This document shows, one piece after another, positions 1-14,400 of a DNA stretch of 64,000 nucleotides. A program made the translations under genes and the position numbers. Numbering within the stretch: the first letter of the stretch is position 1; every line of letters starts with the position of its first letter. The stretch comes from Gorsachius magnificus (lineage: Eukaryota > Chordata > Aves > Pelecaniformes > Ardeidae). The notes under the pieces were generated by a model that saw only the letters and a list, made by a program, of their open reading frames with translations, was not told the DNA's origin and did not search any database. Location of the stretch: NCBI GenBank assembly GCA_034008185.1, contig CM067082.1, positions 56,317,586-56,381,585 on the forward strand. The letters run 5' to 3'.

Positions 1-3000
1 GTGTGCTGTGGAAGGATTGAAGGGGGAGTATGTGAGTCAGCTACTTTTCCCCGAGTGGCTGTTGAACAGGATTATGTGGGGATGTACTTTCTGGAGACAT
101 TTAAAGTCATTTTCTGACGATGTGTATCACAGTAGCTGTATGTTAGTTTGTAGCCACAGTGCTGAGTGACCCATTCTGTATTCCTGTAAAACTGTGGTTA
201 GGAATTGTCAGGCACATATAACCCATTGCTGTCTCTGGGAGCTTTCACTGTTGATCTTACTGTGTATTATGCATGTGTGCTTCCCATATTCTTAATGTCC
301 ATGTGAAATTAGATTTTCTACTGTGGTTTATCATCTCACTACAGGCTTTTTGTTTTCATGGGGGTTTGAATCTCATCAGTATTTTTGCTCTGGAGTTCTG
401 GATGCCAAAGTGACATGTCCCAAGTGAAAAGTATGGAGTTGCTTTTAGTGATTTTTCACCCATTTGACTAAATAAACACTCAAGTCAGTCTTGCGGGTCA
501 TATTGGAAGCCATAGCTTCTTGGGCCCTGTTAGTATGAAGCCTTGGCAATGTTGCACATCAATCTTCCTATGCTTTAGCCATGTCATGTACTTCATATTT
601 TTTGTGGTTCTTGAGATTCAGTTGCTTTTCTGTCATAAGTATTTAAATTAACTGTGTATTTTTAAGTGACTTACAAGAGCTCTAAACCAGTGGCCGTGAT
701 GTAAGTACAAGTTCATTGTGCCGTATTCTTAATTACTGAGTTATCAACTGAGAAGGGTCCCAGTAACATTCTGCATGTTTTGTTTCTAGATATCAAATGT
801 AAATATGACACATTATATTCCATTTGGCAGTAAAAGTAGATCTTGCCTGCAGCATTGAGTTGGAATGCTGCACAGAAAATATTGAATGGCCTTCAGGATT
901 AGCCTCCTACAAATAGGATGAGATGCAAAGTTTGCACTTTATGAGCTAATAACAAGGATCCATGTTGTATTGTAGCATAGAGGCTCATTTTTGGAAATAG
1001 CAAAGGAGAAGTGTGTGTTTATAGCTTGTGGTATGACTGTGAATCATCAAAACATGGCGTGAGTGTGAAATAGGCAAAGAGACTGCACACAGCAGGTGGG
1101 GTTTCCAGGAAAGGTGACAAGCTGTAGATGCCATTGTACAAGACACTGGCAGGACCTCATGTGAACTCCTGTGCCTAGTTCTGATCTACCAAGAAATACT
1201 TCCTAGCACCACAGCGGCAGAGCGTTGTGGCATAAATGATCAGGGAATTGGCAAACCTGTGTTACACGAGGAAGGACCGAGAGAACTAAAAATACATCAG
1301 AGGAATAAATTTCTGAGAGGAAGAAGAACAATTTCAGTTCAGAGAGTGTGTAAATAAACAGCTCAAATATAAAGTCTCTACCCAGTGGTGAATTGAAGCT
1401 CTGAAACAGGTACAGCTATAAATGTCAGGAAGGTTGTGCTAGATAAATTTATAGAAATTATTATGACATGTGGTATTGTGTGAGAGTTAGTCACACATCA
1501 CTCTGGTGCCAAAAGTCCCTTTTCAGTTTTCTATATGTGACAACGCCCCAAAAAGCAGAAGCTTTTGTCAAGATGCTCACACAGACTAGGGTTGTTTTCA
1601 TCGGGGAGCCAAAAGTCAGCGGTGTTTTTCTCGTAATTTAGGTTACAACACAGAAGTAACCTGTATCGTTTTAATTGCCTTTTCCATAGATTCTTTGACA
1701 ATGGTGCAGTTTCATACTGCCATTGACCTTAGGATTTTTTCTTCCAGTATTGTATTTTTTGAGCAAGTTTATATGAGCCCTTTATTCACTAGAAAACACT
1801 ATATGGCTGCATTAAAAAAGTTTCTGTTACTAATACATAAATATATGACAGAAGGACTGTGGTTTCCAGGACAAAGTCATTTGGGGGAATTCCTAACTCT
1901 CAGCATAAATAATATTTGATTGACCCGTTCCGTGCATACTAAAGCATTTTGATCATGCATTGCAAGCAAACAAGTGAATGCTTTTATTTGATATTAAGTA
2001 TTATTAAAGGAGACAAAAGAATAAAGAGGAATGCTACATGGAAAGAGGAAGAAAAGCTATAGATGTGCTCCGAGTGAAACACTGTCATTTCCCATACTGG
2101 ATGCTGGAAGAGTATTCATTTTACTGAACATTAACATGAAAACTTTCTTTCTGTTACTCTGTTCATTTAAGTAGGAAAAGAAATCACTGGCATTTAACAA
2201 CAAGCATCATGACTCTAAAGCATTGCTAAGTAAAAGCTAATCTGCTCAACTGGATTACATTAAATGACATAAAAAAACATTAGTCACTTACTGGGCTCTA
2301 CAACTGAAAGCAGCAGCTCTTTAGTCAGGAGCAGTATAAATGCCTCAGCCTAAAACAGCCTCAGAGAGCAGTAGGACAGATGTCTAAGGCATTTTAAATA
2401 CGTTGAATTTAGGGAGAAAATACCATGGGGAAATCAGACAAGGGTGAATGAATTAACCGTGTTCTCACATCTATAGTTGAAGCTGTTTTCTAGATTAGTC
2501 TCATAGGGTAGTAGAAGCACAAGGCCAAATTCTCATCTGTATTTAACAGTTGTGCTAATCCTGAACTGTGCAGAATCTTTTATCTAAGGCCAGATTTCCT
2601 GTGGGGAGAGCTGTACAGTGTCATGCTGCCAGGGTTTCTATGCCACCTAATCCTACCAGAGTCATTCCCAATGCAGGGAGGAGGAAGAGTTATACCTTCA
2701 CTGACAGAATAGAAGGTCAGCCTTGTATTTATCCACAGAAGACCTGAGAATCTGGGGACAATGCCACAAAAATGAACTGTTTTTCTGCATCTGCCTGCAT
2801 CATTCTGCACTGCTGATTAGAGTGCCCTGCAGAGCCTTTTTGTGGAGAAGAAAGGATGGAAATGAACATTTTTTCCAAACCCACTGCATTTAAGTTGTGG
2901 AAAGAGATGATAGCTTAAGAGACGAGAAATTTGTTGTGGTTATTTTTGCTGTGCTCTCCCACAGCAGAGTTGGCAGGAGAAAATGTGTCTGTGCCTTGGG

Positions 3001-6000
3001 TTGCTTAGAGTGGTAACACTAGGATTTTCAGTTGCAACTGAAGCACAGGCACATGCAGCTTTCCACCAAGTCTCCCATGAAAGCATAGCATCTGGCAGAA
3101 CGAGAAAATGGACAAGTGAGACAACATCTTAAACCACCGCAGCGGATCTGTTTGAGCTAGTCTCTCTGTGCTCCATGTTGTATTCCCCGGTTGAATAGAT
3201 TAAAAACTTCATATCCTCTGTGAGTGCTTTAATGAGCAGTAAACAGTTTTCAAGCTTTGAATAAAAAAAAAATGTTGAAATTGACTTGTGTATTCATTCA
3301 GCTGTCTCAGCAAACAGTTTTCTTTCTGTGCTGCACACAAACCAGCAGGTTGCAGAGCATCCTTGAAAAAGGGAGAAAATAAGCATTCTCCATCTACTTA
3401 TACCCACTTATTTTAATACATCTTCTTGCTTAATTCCCCAGCCCAATTCAGTAGTGAGTTTCCAATGCACGGCTTTGTAGAATAGAGAAATATCTCATTT
3501 TTTTAGTGTTAACATTGTGTCACTAATCCATTAGCTGATCTCCTGCTCTAAATACTACATCTTGATTTCTGTGTAGTATCCAGACTCTTGTGTCAATTTG
3601 CATGTGCATATTATTTAGCATTCATAAATAAGAGCTGTGCAACTTTCCATAGTTACACACGTGAATGTTGTTACATTTGCAGAATGTCCACACCTCATGG
3701 ACGCTCTCCAGGGCGTAGTCACAGCATTTATGGTTTACAAGAAAATATTGAAGTAGAATATGGCAGTCAGTTTTTCTTAGTAGAAGTGATTTTTTTAAAA
3801 TTCGTAACCCCCTGAAGATATTGCAGTGTATGTGCAGATCTTTATGTTGCGATTTTAAATCTATAAGCTCTATGTTTGTTTTTCTTACCTTTTGCAAACT
3901 GAGCATCCCTAGGAATTTGCAGAGAACAGAATGAAGAACACTGTGTTAGGATGCAGCATCTTATATAATAAACATAAATTAGGAGTTGAATACAGGAGAA
4001 GGAGCAAATATATCTTATCATTCATGTACAGATTTAGATCTGAGGAAATCTTTCTAATTCTTGCAGAACATCACATTATTTCTCAAAGTATTTTTTTTCT
4101 TTGTTCTTGTACTTTATCTTTGTGTATCTTCTTCATGGCTATTGAGGAAGAAGCCTGGGGTTTGCAAGTGGCCCTGGATTTCTTTGAAAGTAGAAATTAC
4201 TCAGGGAGGCTCTTGCACAAAGACTGCCTCTTTTTCTGTTACTCCATTCCCTTTAATTCCAGTACAGTGTTTTATCACATTATATCTAGCAACTCTGAAT
4301 ACTGTTGAATGATAACAACATGTTATAGTCTTCCTTAAAAAAAACTTGAATCTCAAAATTATTTAGTGGAAATGACATAACACATTTATCCCCTGTAGAT
4401 TTAAAGAAATAGTAATGTCCCTGTTAGATGGGAGTCTGCCTTCCTATTTTCTTGGGAATCCAAGTGAACTGGTCCTTTAGACCTTGATAGATCTATTTTC
4501 TACCTAATTTGTGAAGACTGGGTAATAGCATTGTCTCATATTCTGTAATAAGAAAAATAACTAGTTTGTTTCTTCTTTGTACCCTGGCTTATGTAGCAGG
4601 AAGGAACCAGGTAGAATCTGATGGTTCAGGTAGCACTGATGACTTTGCTGGAGTTGAAAGTGTGTTATAATGAATCTTTCCATTCTAGTCAGAAGCAGAC
4701 CTACATTTTGCAAGCAGTAGTGAGCCTTCTTTGAATATCAGAGAGTCAGGCATACACTTTCAGAGATGCTACTACTGATTCTGGTAAGATGGGCTGTGTG
4801 ATCTCACAGGTTGTTGCATATGGGTTTGCATGCGTTCAGACACTTGGAATTTCCTTTTGTTTCTTCCTCACTGATCTGTACTTCAGTACCATCATGCATC
4901 AATATTTTCTTTCTCTGCAACAGATTGAAAAGAAAGGATCAGTCAGCTCTGTCATGGCTTTCAGTTTTGAATATTTCCTTCAGATCCCTTCTAACTTGGT
5001 TCTTTTTTAGACTAAATTATTTTAGACAGTTTTGCTTTCTTTAATTTCTTTTAATCTGTGACAAGACTTTACTCCTTTTTCTATGCTTTTCACTTGTTTC
5101 GTAAATTGGCCTTGGCAACCTGAAAACTGGTGAATTAAATGGTGTTATATTGGCTTATAAAAGCTCCTCACTTTCTGTACCAAGATATTTTTATCTCATA
5201 TTTATGAACTTATCATTTTTCTGTGTTCTTTTTAAAAAGAAATTAAGCAAAGAACATAAAGCTGATTAAGAAGCTTTGAAATCGTCTTTGGATTGTTCCA
5301 AGTATCATGAATGTAAATTCATTGAAAATATGTTTTCTGGCTTAGTACCAAAATATATTGCCATAGTTTCAGCAAACTTCATTGAAATAGAAAACACTGT
5401 TAATAGAAAACACAGTTCTTCAGACAATGAAAATCTTATTTTGTGATTTAATGGCACATTTTAGCCTGCAATAATAGATAAGATTGCTCAAGTTCTTATG
5501 ATTTGCTATTACACGTAGGATTCCAAGGTCATATTATTTGATTTGGACTAACTTTGGCTCACAGTTGTGCTTGTTTACAGTCTGTCACATTCTATTAAGT
5601 CTTTGGTAATTCATCTGACTCCAGACTCAGGTAAATCGAACAATTGAACAGAAATTTATTTATTAAGGAGTCTTAACTGCAGGTATTTTTTGAAAAAAAC
5701 TTGGCTTTCTGAGATGGTAGGACCACATCTGCTACAGTTTGGTGCTGAGAAACTGCCAATCTGACTGAAACAAAGACTTTTAGAATCAACTGCTAGTTCT
5801 TACCTATTTTTATACCATATAAGGTGATCATTTTGCATACCGTGTATGATATCTAACCTTTAATTATAATTCCTATGTCCTTGTGCTTGCTACAAATTTC
5901 TAATTACTAAATTGCAATGACATCAAAGAAAAAAATGCTCAGATAAAGAAATCTTTAAATTAGTTAAGTCAAAAAAATCAGCAGCAAAAATCTTTCATCT

Positions 6001-6263
6001 TGACCTAATTTACTTGAAATTCTATGCCTGATGTGAAGATTAATAACAGGTGGCCTTTTAGGGAGCACTCAGCTTGAGTCTAATGTTCTAGTTGTTCTTT
6101 TATTATCCCAAACCTCTATAACTAAAGGATTTTTTCACCCTGCCCTTTGTTCGCAATATGGGACTGTAATTGAGTTCATATTTCTCACCCAACCTTTCAT
6201 CTGTAATTAATATTTTATTATATCAGATTTTATCACTAAATAGCCTAGCAGCAGGGTATTGAG

Positions 6264-6300
6264 CCACACGCACGCTCCCACACACGCGTACACACACAAA
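6264..6300 (+). repeat. Degenerate CA-rich short repeat
   Basis: A run of CA/CG dinucleotides with interruptions (cacacgcacgctcccacaca, then cgcgtacacacac). It holds several CpGs in an otherwise CpG-poor area. Confidence 0.75.
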
Positions 6301-6954
6301 AGCGATAGTGACTTACTGATGCCAAGCAAGTTCCATGTAATGAGTTATGGTTGAGGGAATACAAAATACATTCATGGTACCCAGCTAATATTCCAAAGCA
6401 ATTTAGGACTGATTTTATCTTGATCAAACCAGGACAGAGAGAAATTAAAGTTACAAGAATGAAATACTCAATGCTGTGTTATTATATCAAACATGTGGCC
6501 TCTAATAAAAATTGTCTGCGCAAGACCAGCTATTATCTGTTTTCATTATTGTATTTTATGGGCAAAAACGGTTTAGGTCATACACTTTTTGTACTAAGAC
6601 CTACATGCTGTTCTCTGAGCTTTGCTAAGCATGAACACCTCCACAGCATGACAGATGTAAAAATCTGAGCATTTAAGTTGCTACACTATTTGTTCTTTAA
6701 ACTGGAATAAACCAAAATGCCTTCCTTCCACTGCACTGCATATTGAGGGGTTTTTTTGTTACTCTGAAATATTCTGATGGAAAGAAGGTGTTTTTAATAC
6801 AAACTTTGGAGTATGGAGGCAGTCTTAACATATAAATAACTATAAACAAGACTGGAGAGAAATGTTTCCTAAACCTAGATAACTTTGATGATCAGTGATT
6901 TTCATTCAAGCCTTCTGCATAATTTGGGACTAACTGGCATTCCTGTTCCCAGCA

Positions 6955-7060
6955 CCCTCCCCCTCTTCCTCTTCCTCTCTGTCTCTCCCTCTTTTCCTTT
7001 TCTCTCTCTCCCCACCTCTCTTTCACCCTCTTCCTCCTTCTCTCCTTCCCTCCCTGCTTT
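6955..7060 (+). repeat. Polypyrimidine (CT-rich) tract
   Basis: About 106 nt of almost pure C and T with only a few interruptions (single G and A). Low-complexity sequence that can form triplex DNA. Nearby open frames on both strands are artefacts of it. Confidence 0.9.
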
Positions 7061-8934
7061 GAATAGGTGATTGCTGTTAAAAACAACTCAAATTAAGACA
7101 GAGGTCACCAGCAGGATAGTGTAGAAGCAGCTCTGTACTTGAAATGGTTTGTTATGATATCAGCAGAAATAGCCTCTTGGAAAGTATCTCTGCAACATTT
7201 TTTAAATATTATTTTAATTTGTTTGTACACAACAAAGTTGCCCAGATAATGGATAGGCCCATCTTCCCCAAGGCAGAAGTCTGCTGTAGAGATGAAGAGT
7301 AGCTAAGCCTCTTCAGATGGCCAGGAGAGGAATTCCAGTGTGTTCCCGTTTACTGAAGGCTGTGTTCTTACTGTGGTAGGAAGGATGGCCGAGCAGATAC
7401 AGCACTGGTGTTCAGTGCAGATGAGAGCACAGTTTTATTTCTGGTTCGGTGAGAGGCACAATCTGTGTAGCTTTCTCCAAATCAATATATCATGCTCTCT
7501 CCATTCCTATCTCTAAGATTTAAAAATGGAAATATAGTTTTCCTCTCTAAAGGAAAAAAAAAGATGTCTACGTATGGTTGTGAACAACTTGGCAATGGTG
7601 AGGAGTGTCGTAATAAGCAGCTGTATGCATACCTAACTGTCTGGAGAGAATTTTTTTTTTTTCTTGTATTCGCCTCTTCCGTGATGCCTACCGGAAGATC
7701 TCAGAATAGCAGCTTTGTGGAGTATTTTGTGGAATTATTATCTTCAAAATCCATCCCTGGGTTTCATTCATTTTAAAGCCATGTTGTGAGCAGACTACAA
7801 AGGAAGTAGGAGGCAGCCCTATTTTATACTGCTCTGTAGTGAAGTCAGTCTCAAAGCTTGGGAGAATCTGAAGCCTTAGGTTAGTTCAGTTTAGACGAGC
7901 ATCATTTAAGTTAGCGATGCCACTGCTTGGGCTTTAAATTAAGAGCATAAAGCCTTGTGGAGTGAGATCAATAGTATCTGGTGTCCAGAGGGACTGAGCC
8001 CTTACGCTGAGTAGGAATAAAACTTGTTCACTGGTAAAATGAAGAAAGGAAGTACTGCTTGGCCTGTGTGTGCTATATAACATACCCAAGATAAGAATTA
8101 AACTTTCTGGAACATAACTAAATTAAAGTTTACACCTGATTTTATCCTGGTTTCCCAAGAAAACAAGGTTTATGTATCATACTGTCCACCTGTCTGTATG
8201 TTCCTTCCTTCCCTCATTAGTATTGGAACTCTTGGAAATTTTCAAGCGCATATGAAATAGTTTAAGTGTTGCAGAAATAATAAGTTTATCCCACATTTTG
8301 GAATCTCTGGGTACAGAGGAAAGACCCAGATTAGCATCTATGCTGAAGGATAGGCTGTGTTATGGTCTGAACTAGTTAGTTCGTTTCATTCGGTCCGTCA
8401 GTAGGGAGCTACAGTTCACATCCCAGCAAGCCTCTGTAGCCCCGAAGCAGCCACAGCACGTTGCCTCTTTTCCAGACAATATTTGGGAGATACTAAAAGG
8501 AGCTGAGCATATTGAGGGTGGGAGCTGGGCATCACAGATGACGTGTGGAATATAGATGGGATTATAGCATGTTCTTGGGTATACATTCTGAGCTTCTTGC
8601 TGTAAAACTTGTAGTGTCTTAGTCTATTTATAAGGCTTTGAAGCATCTTGTGCTTCAAATGGCATTTAAAGAACCCAGTACTGGATCCATGTAAATGGGA
8701 TGTTGTTGTCCCGTATACATGAAAAAGATATCAGCAGAGAAGCTTTGTTTGCCAAAAATATAATGGTGACATACCTATTAGAAAGACTGTCAGCTTGTGT
8801 GTAAGAAGCCAAGTATGAGTTGGTAGAGCAGTTCAAAAAATCAGTAGATCATCATGGGTGTAAAGAGATCTTACAGCAGTCATTCTTGGATAAACAATCT
8901 TCCCCTCCCCCCATCTTATAAAAGTATATCATAT

Positions 8935-8990
8935 GATTTCATTACTATATTATGAAATACAGTAATTTTTCATAATATAGGTATGAAATC
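8935..8990. repeat. Near-perfect palindrome, 23-bp arms, 10-bp loop
   Basis: The left arm 8935-8957 (gatttcattactatattatg then aaa) and the right arm 8968-8990 match as reverse complements at 21 of 23 positions, with the inner 13 bp perfect (ctatattatgaaa / tttcataatatag). The loop is tacagtaatt. Could be a small MITE-like palindrome or a transcribed hairpin; no family recognised. Confidence 0.75.
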
Positions 8991-11900
8991 AAACACCTTT
9001 TACAAACATATTGCATGTAATTTATAAAGAGTAACTGACTGCAAGTTGTTGCAAAATGCTTTGTTTAAAGCATAACTGTATTAGATAGACCTCATTTTTA
9101 TTTTATCTTTCCTACTACTACTTTTCTTGCACTTCTTGTTTATCAGAGGTGATGGTACATCTCAACCTGTTTTCAGTATATTATCTGTTCTTTCATTTTC
9201 CTTTTATTTTCTTCTTCTCTCCTTCTCTACATTCCTACCCTATGTAGTCTTTTGTAGCCTTAAATGTTTCAATCTTTTTCTGATTTTGATTGCTCATTTT
9301 TTCTTTCTCTTTTCACATGCAGTTACTTATCTGCAAGCTAAAACTATTTTAATGTGTTTTTTTTCTAAACATTTCTTTTTCTAGAAAGAAAAAATAAAAC
9401 CACTACTGAATCTCTGACGCCCTCCTTAGCTTGTCACTTGCAGTCTGTATTTAGTAGTTAGATCCCGTTGATACAGTATGGAGAGCATTAGGTGAGCTAT
9501 ACCATCAAAGATGTCTTTTTCTTGTCCAGAAAATACAGTTAATAAACTGAGAGAATTTATGAATATAGAGCCAAATGCTGTCTTGCCTTGTATTACTTAC
9601 ATCCGTAGAAAATTACTTTGAAGTCAGTGTGAAACAGTACCATTATAAGTAGGTTTAATTTTATTTTCATTTTGCACTCACTTTATTCTGTTCAGGACTA
9701 CAGAATATGTGCAAAATCTATGTATTTTCTTGACACTCGTGAGCTTGAAGAAAAAGCAGCCAAATGTATCCTTATTAAATATGGAAAGCACAACCCACAG
9801 AGGTTGTAAGTGGTTCAGAAAAAGTATGTTTCTGATCATAGGGGAGTTTTGTGTCCTGCAATATTTTAGAACTTTTTTTTTTTCAGCAGAAGTAAGAATA
9901 ATTAAAAACTTTACCTTCAAAATGACAAAGGGACATAAATGCTTATCTTTATAGAAAAAAAAAGGTAGAATTATGTAGTTGTTTCTAAGTATGGAGAGTT
10001 GCTAATACATTGTCCCTCATCAGATTGATCATATCAATATAGAGGAGTAGTCAGTCCCTTGGAGAGTGGCAGTGGGGAAACTTTATTTCAGGATTAAGGA
10101 ATTTCAGGTATAGAAATGAACGTTAACAGCTGTGGAGACATGGATGCACCTTTGTCATTGTGTTTGTCATAATTCTGACAGTCTCTTATACTTGTATACC
10201 AGTATGGTAGTATCACTCCCAAGTCCTAGTTGGGCACTAGTTTTTTAATAATTAGGAGTAATTAACCATGGGGCTGTATACCCAGGGAGAAAAAAAAAAA
10301 ATAAATTCATCAATACTTATCAAGGATTTGGGGAATTGGGAAGGTTAAGAGAGCAGTTTTGATTCCCTTGCCAGCCAGCAGTCTCTTGTGCCACAACTAT
10401 TGTTGGCATTATGTCTAACTGCTGCTTGTATGTGTGTTGATGAAATGGTTCTTATCAATTTTAATACACTGTTTCAGTAGTAAACTAATACTTCCTTTGA
10501 ATGAGGGTAGGTTAGCATATGTATTGAATTTATTGATTTTTGCAAAGGTTGGACTGGACAAAGTTAAAACTGTAGTCTGTCAGCACGCTGTATGTTGTAA
10601 AACAGAATACAGGTTATCTACTACCACCTACATGTTGTCAATCTTTTATTATCCTTCTAAAATAAAAATATTACAAGCTGAAATCCTTAAAAGATTTTTT
10701 ACTTTCTCTCCTTCTCTCTCTGATGTATTTACTAACAAAACAAAGTTATATTTTGAGTCATCATTTATGATAACTGAATCTAAAGGCAGAAACATTCCAC
10801 AAACATTTTGTGAATGGTACGTGATTGCCTGTGATTACAAGGCTGAAGATCTGCTGGACATTCTCTCTCCTGACGTAATGTGCTTAGAGTCTCTAAAACA
10901 GTGAACCTGTGTACTGGGAAATAAGGCAAAAAATAAAATACACTGCATCATCAGGACTGGGTGGCATCCACCTGGCCACCGGAAGCTGGAAGGAGTATGC
11001 ATCATTGTCTCCTTTTCCTTTCTTGCAGATTTTCTTCTAAGAATTTTTGGAGCCCAGGCTCTGATGTCTTCCTTAAATCCTAGGGAGTCCAAACTCACAA
11101 AAGAGAAATTTATCTTTGGAAAAAACATTTAAATCTATGATGAACTTACAGTGGCCATTGCTCATCTGACTCATCTGCAATTAACATACTATGTAGCAAG
11201 TGTTTCCCTTCCCAAGGGAATTTAACAAATTGTCATATCCTCCCCTGGTGACTGTCCTTGGAGGAAAGAACAAGCTAAATACCTTTAACTTAGAGTGGCA
11301 TAGTGCTTCCCATATGAGAACAGTCGGGATTTCCTGTATAAATCCATAGGAATGCTAAGGAGAGGTTTGCTTAGCTGTATTTTTCCCAGAAAATCCCCTT
11401 TGTAAATACTGACTTTTAAGTCTTTGAGACTGTCCATACAAAAGAGTTGGACAGTCACAAATCAGCTTAGGAGTTTTACATGAAAAACCAGATACTGTTC
11501 CCCAGTGGACTTGGGTCTGTGAAGATAAAGCTTATTACGACACCTGAGAGTTTACATTTGGCAGTATCTCTAGGGGCTGAACCTAAGCTGTCTTATCTCC
11601 TCCTTTACAGCTGTTTAGGTATTTCTGCTTTGATTGATCTGAGAAATAGGGCTCCTTGCATGACAATGGAGGTGCTGTATAATATTAGTCCCTCTTGTGT
11701 TCACTCCAGGTCTGACTCTGAAAGATTTGTGGCTTTCTCCAATTTGACTTATCCCATGGGCTGGAAATTTCAGGTGCCAGTAATAGTGTTTCCTGAGAAC
11801 GAAGACAGACCATGCCTTGGAGAATCTAACCAGACTTATCTCTTGACTTGCAAAGCCAGTAAATAAAGCCAGGTGTGGAAGTAGAATCATTACATTCAAG

Positions 11901-12209
11901 TTTCAACAAGCTACTAGCACAAAGTATTTTCTTTTCTTAGTCCCTCTCCTACACTTTGGAAGCACCAACTGTCTTGCAGGCTTAGAAACCTGTGAAAGAT
12001 TGTGGAACTTTAGTTTGCATAAAACCTGACTTCAAATAAAGATGCAAACAAAAAGTTATAGAGATTTAAGACTCCCTTCGCTTGCAAGAAGAAAAGGCAC
12101 TGGTATGTCAAGCACTTAAATGTGAACAGTCGCAAGAATTTCGATTGCTTCTGTGTTGCCAATATTATTCGCAACATTGCCTAGTTCACTTTTTTTCCCT
12201 GTTATAAAA

Positions 12210-12240
12210 TTATTTTATTATTTATTATTTATTATTAAAA
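12210..12240 (+). repeat. TTA/TTTA-rich short repeat
   Basis: Tandem TTAT/TTA units (ttattttattatttattatt...). Simple sequence. Confidence 0.8.
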
Positions 12241-12677
12241 CTATATTAGATCTTAGTATATTACTTTAACAATACTTGCATCATTGTTGGTGTTGGTACA
12301 GCAGCCTTAATTTGGAGGTTTTGTTTGGTCTGTTTGTTTTTCTTTACCGTAAGTTCTGTATTTTCATATCTGAATCTTATGTTCATGCAAGGATTTTTTT
12401 TTAAAGCTTTTTCATTTTTTTCTCATTTTAAAAGCTATAGCAGGCAAGGCTGTATTTTGCTTAAAGGCCAGAAAATCTCTGATCTCCCAAATAAAATGTT
12501 CCTGAAATAGAGGGAGCTACCTTGAACAGGCTTCTCCATCATTAGTAGGCATACTCAAAATTTGTCATTTTGCTAATCAGAAACTCCCTGGTCTTACTTC
12601 TACTCCATAAACTCCAAGTTTATGAAGTCGTTGATCTAATCCCTATCCCACCTGTAACAGTGCCAATTCACTTTCAG

Positions 12678-12706
12678 AAAAAAAAAAAAAAAAAAAAGAA
12701 AAAAAA
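12678..12706 (+). repeat. Poly-A tract (A20 G A8)
   Basis: Twenty A, one G, eight A. There is no recognisable retroposed sequence immediately upstream, so I treat it as simple sequence and not as the tail of a retrocopy. Confidence 0.9.
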
Positions 12707-14157
12707 TTCCAAACTCATAGAGATTGCTTCATTTCTAATGCTTGGACAAGAAAAGTCACCATTCCCAAATAAGACTGCCCTTGTCCTGAGACCATACCCT
12801 CCCTAGGAACAATTATTACTGCACCCAGTTCTTTCAGTCTAGAAATGCTGATCTAGAATATAGGAACGGTCTCTGTCTGATATGCAGACAAAACACAGTT
12901 GAACAGCGTCTGCTTCCCCCTTTGACAAAATATGCAAAATTCTACAGTGGTCAGAGGGACAGGACTACTGTTCAGCTGGTTCTCTGGCTTCACATCTGTA
13001 CTGAAAATGACTGCATGTGGAGTATATTTTGTTCAATATATATTACACGTTGCTAGAACTCCTGACCCAGTGGCAAAGCCTATGTAGCTATGATGGTGAG
13101 ACACCTCATAAGTTGAGTATTGTCATTATTACCTTTGTTTAATGCCACCTATAATAAATATACAGGCTCTTGCTCAGTAGGAAGAGAGTTAGTGGCAATT
13201 TCTTGTAGCCTTCTTCTATTTGCCTGCTAACTGTAAATTATTAATTCCTGTCCTTTAAAGAGTAATTTCCCTCTTCCATTTCAAGATATGGTTTACTTAT
13301 AATTTTTAGTACTGTAAAATTTTAAGTTATAGGATGAATTACAAGAATCTACTGCAATATAAGGGCAGGAAGAAATAGATCAAAATCTCCAATGTTAATC
13401 CATATAGATATGTTGTGAACAAGTCAGAGACAACTGATGACAGAGATGAAGAGGAAGTTATGTTGCAGATTATATAAAAAAATTGTCCAAAGATTGTCTT
13501 TTTTTTTAAAGAAGTAGTGTTAAATAATAAACCTGTTCCATAACGTATGATGAGCAAAGATACACGAAGCTCTGGATGTAAAATGTGAACTAAATGACTG
13601 ATATTTTTAAAAAGTGTTTATGATTTAAGTGGAATTATGATAAAAGAACTTTCAGTGTCTACAAAAGTATTGGTGAAATTGTGGGGACCCAGTGGACTGT
13701 TATGGTTTGAGCAAACAAGTTCTTCATGAACATAACACTGAGATAACAAGGTGGGTTTGGGGTCTCTTAATTTTGCCCTCTATTGGAACTTTGATATTTT
13801 AGTAGAAGAATGCAGTGAAGTGATTTTCACACGTAAAGCAGGGCTATGGGAATAAGGAACTGAAATAATGGTCAATATGTAGATTAAAGGTTATTTTGCT
13901 GGTGGAATCTGTTAGCATTAAACAAAGCAAGCATGCAGGTCAAGATATAGAAATAGATCTATAAAAAGTACCAGTTATATATGTTTATAATAATGCATGA
14001 GACTAAGAAGAGACTTACTACAATGAGCAGAAAACTTCAAATTAGGGTCTACAGCATCACCGTAACAGTCTGCAAAGATAGCCCAATAGTTTACACAGCT
14101 CATCAGGGCACTGCTAGTGGAGCTTAACAGCTTTGCAGGCTTTGTACATTTCCTAGG

Positions 14158-14183
14158 AAAAAAAAAAAAAAAAAAATTTTTTC
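14158..14183 (+). repeat. A20 followed by T6
   Basis: Homopolymer run of about 20 A directly followed by T6 and c. It sits about 90 bp from the MIR relic but is not its tail (wrong side and orientation unclear). Confidence 0.85.
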
Positions 14184-14265
14184 AGGGACAATAAAAAAGA
14201 AGGTCTCAAAGAGATTTTACTTTTGTACAGTTGAAGCAGGTCAGAGGGAATAAGAAACTTTCCCT

Positions 14266-14400
14266 TTCTCATTTTACAGCTGGAAAACTGAGGCACAGAC
14301 TATTTAATTGATTTGCCTATGATCACACACGATAGCTGTATTAAGACTAGTAAATAAATTCAGATAATCTTAGTCTAGATTCAGGTCTATAGGCTATCTT
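14266..14400 (-). mobile_element. MIR-like SINE relic, minus orientation
   Basis: On the + strand the stretch cattttacagctggaaaact, then gaggcacagac, then gatttgcctatgatcacaca is the reverse complement of the MIR/tRNA-SINE core and 3' part (..tgtgaccttgggcaa.. and ..cctcagtttcc..). The remainder (to about 14400) is more decayed. I recognise the family from this core; MIR-type SINEs are ancient and present in amniotes. Confidence 0.7.

Noticed and set aside
10434..10904. 156-codon open frame on the + strand
   Set aside because: No recognisable domain, composition like the surrounding AT-rich intron, no convincing splice or promoter context. Chance open frame.
11480..11866. 128-codon open frame on the + strand
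   Set aside because: Protein-like at first sight (two NxS/T sequons, cysteines), but no family recognised and no splice sites in a phase that fits PTPRM. Treated as chance.
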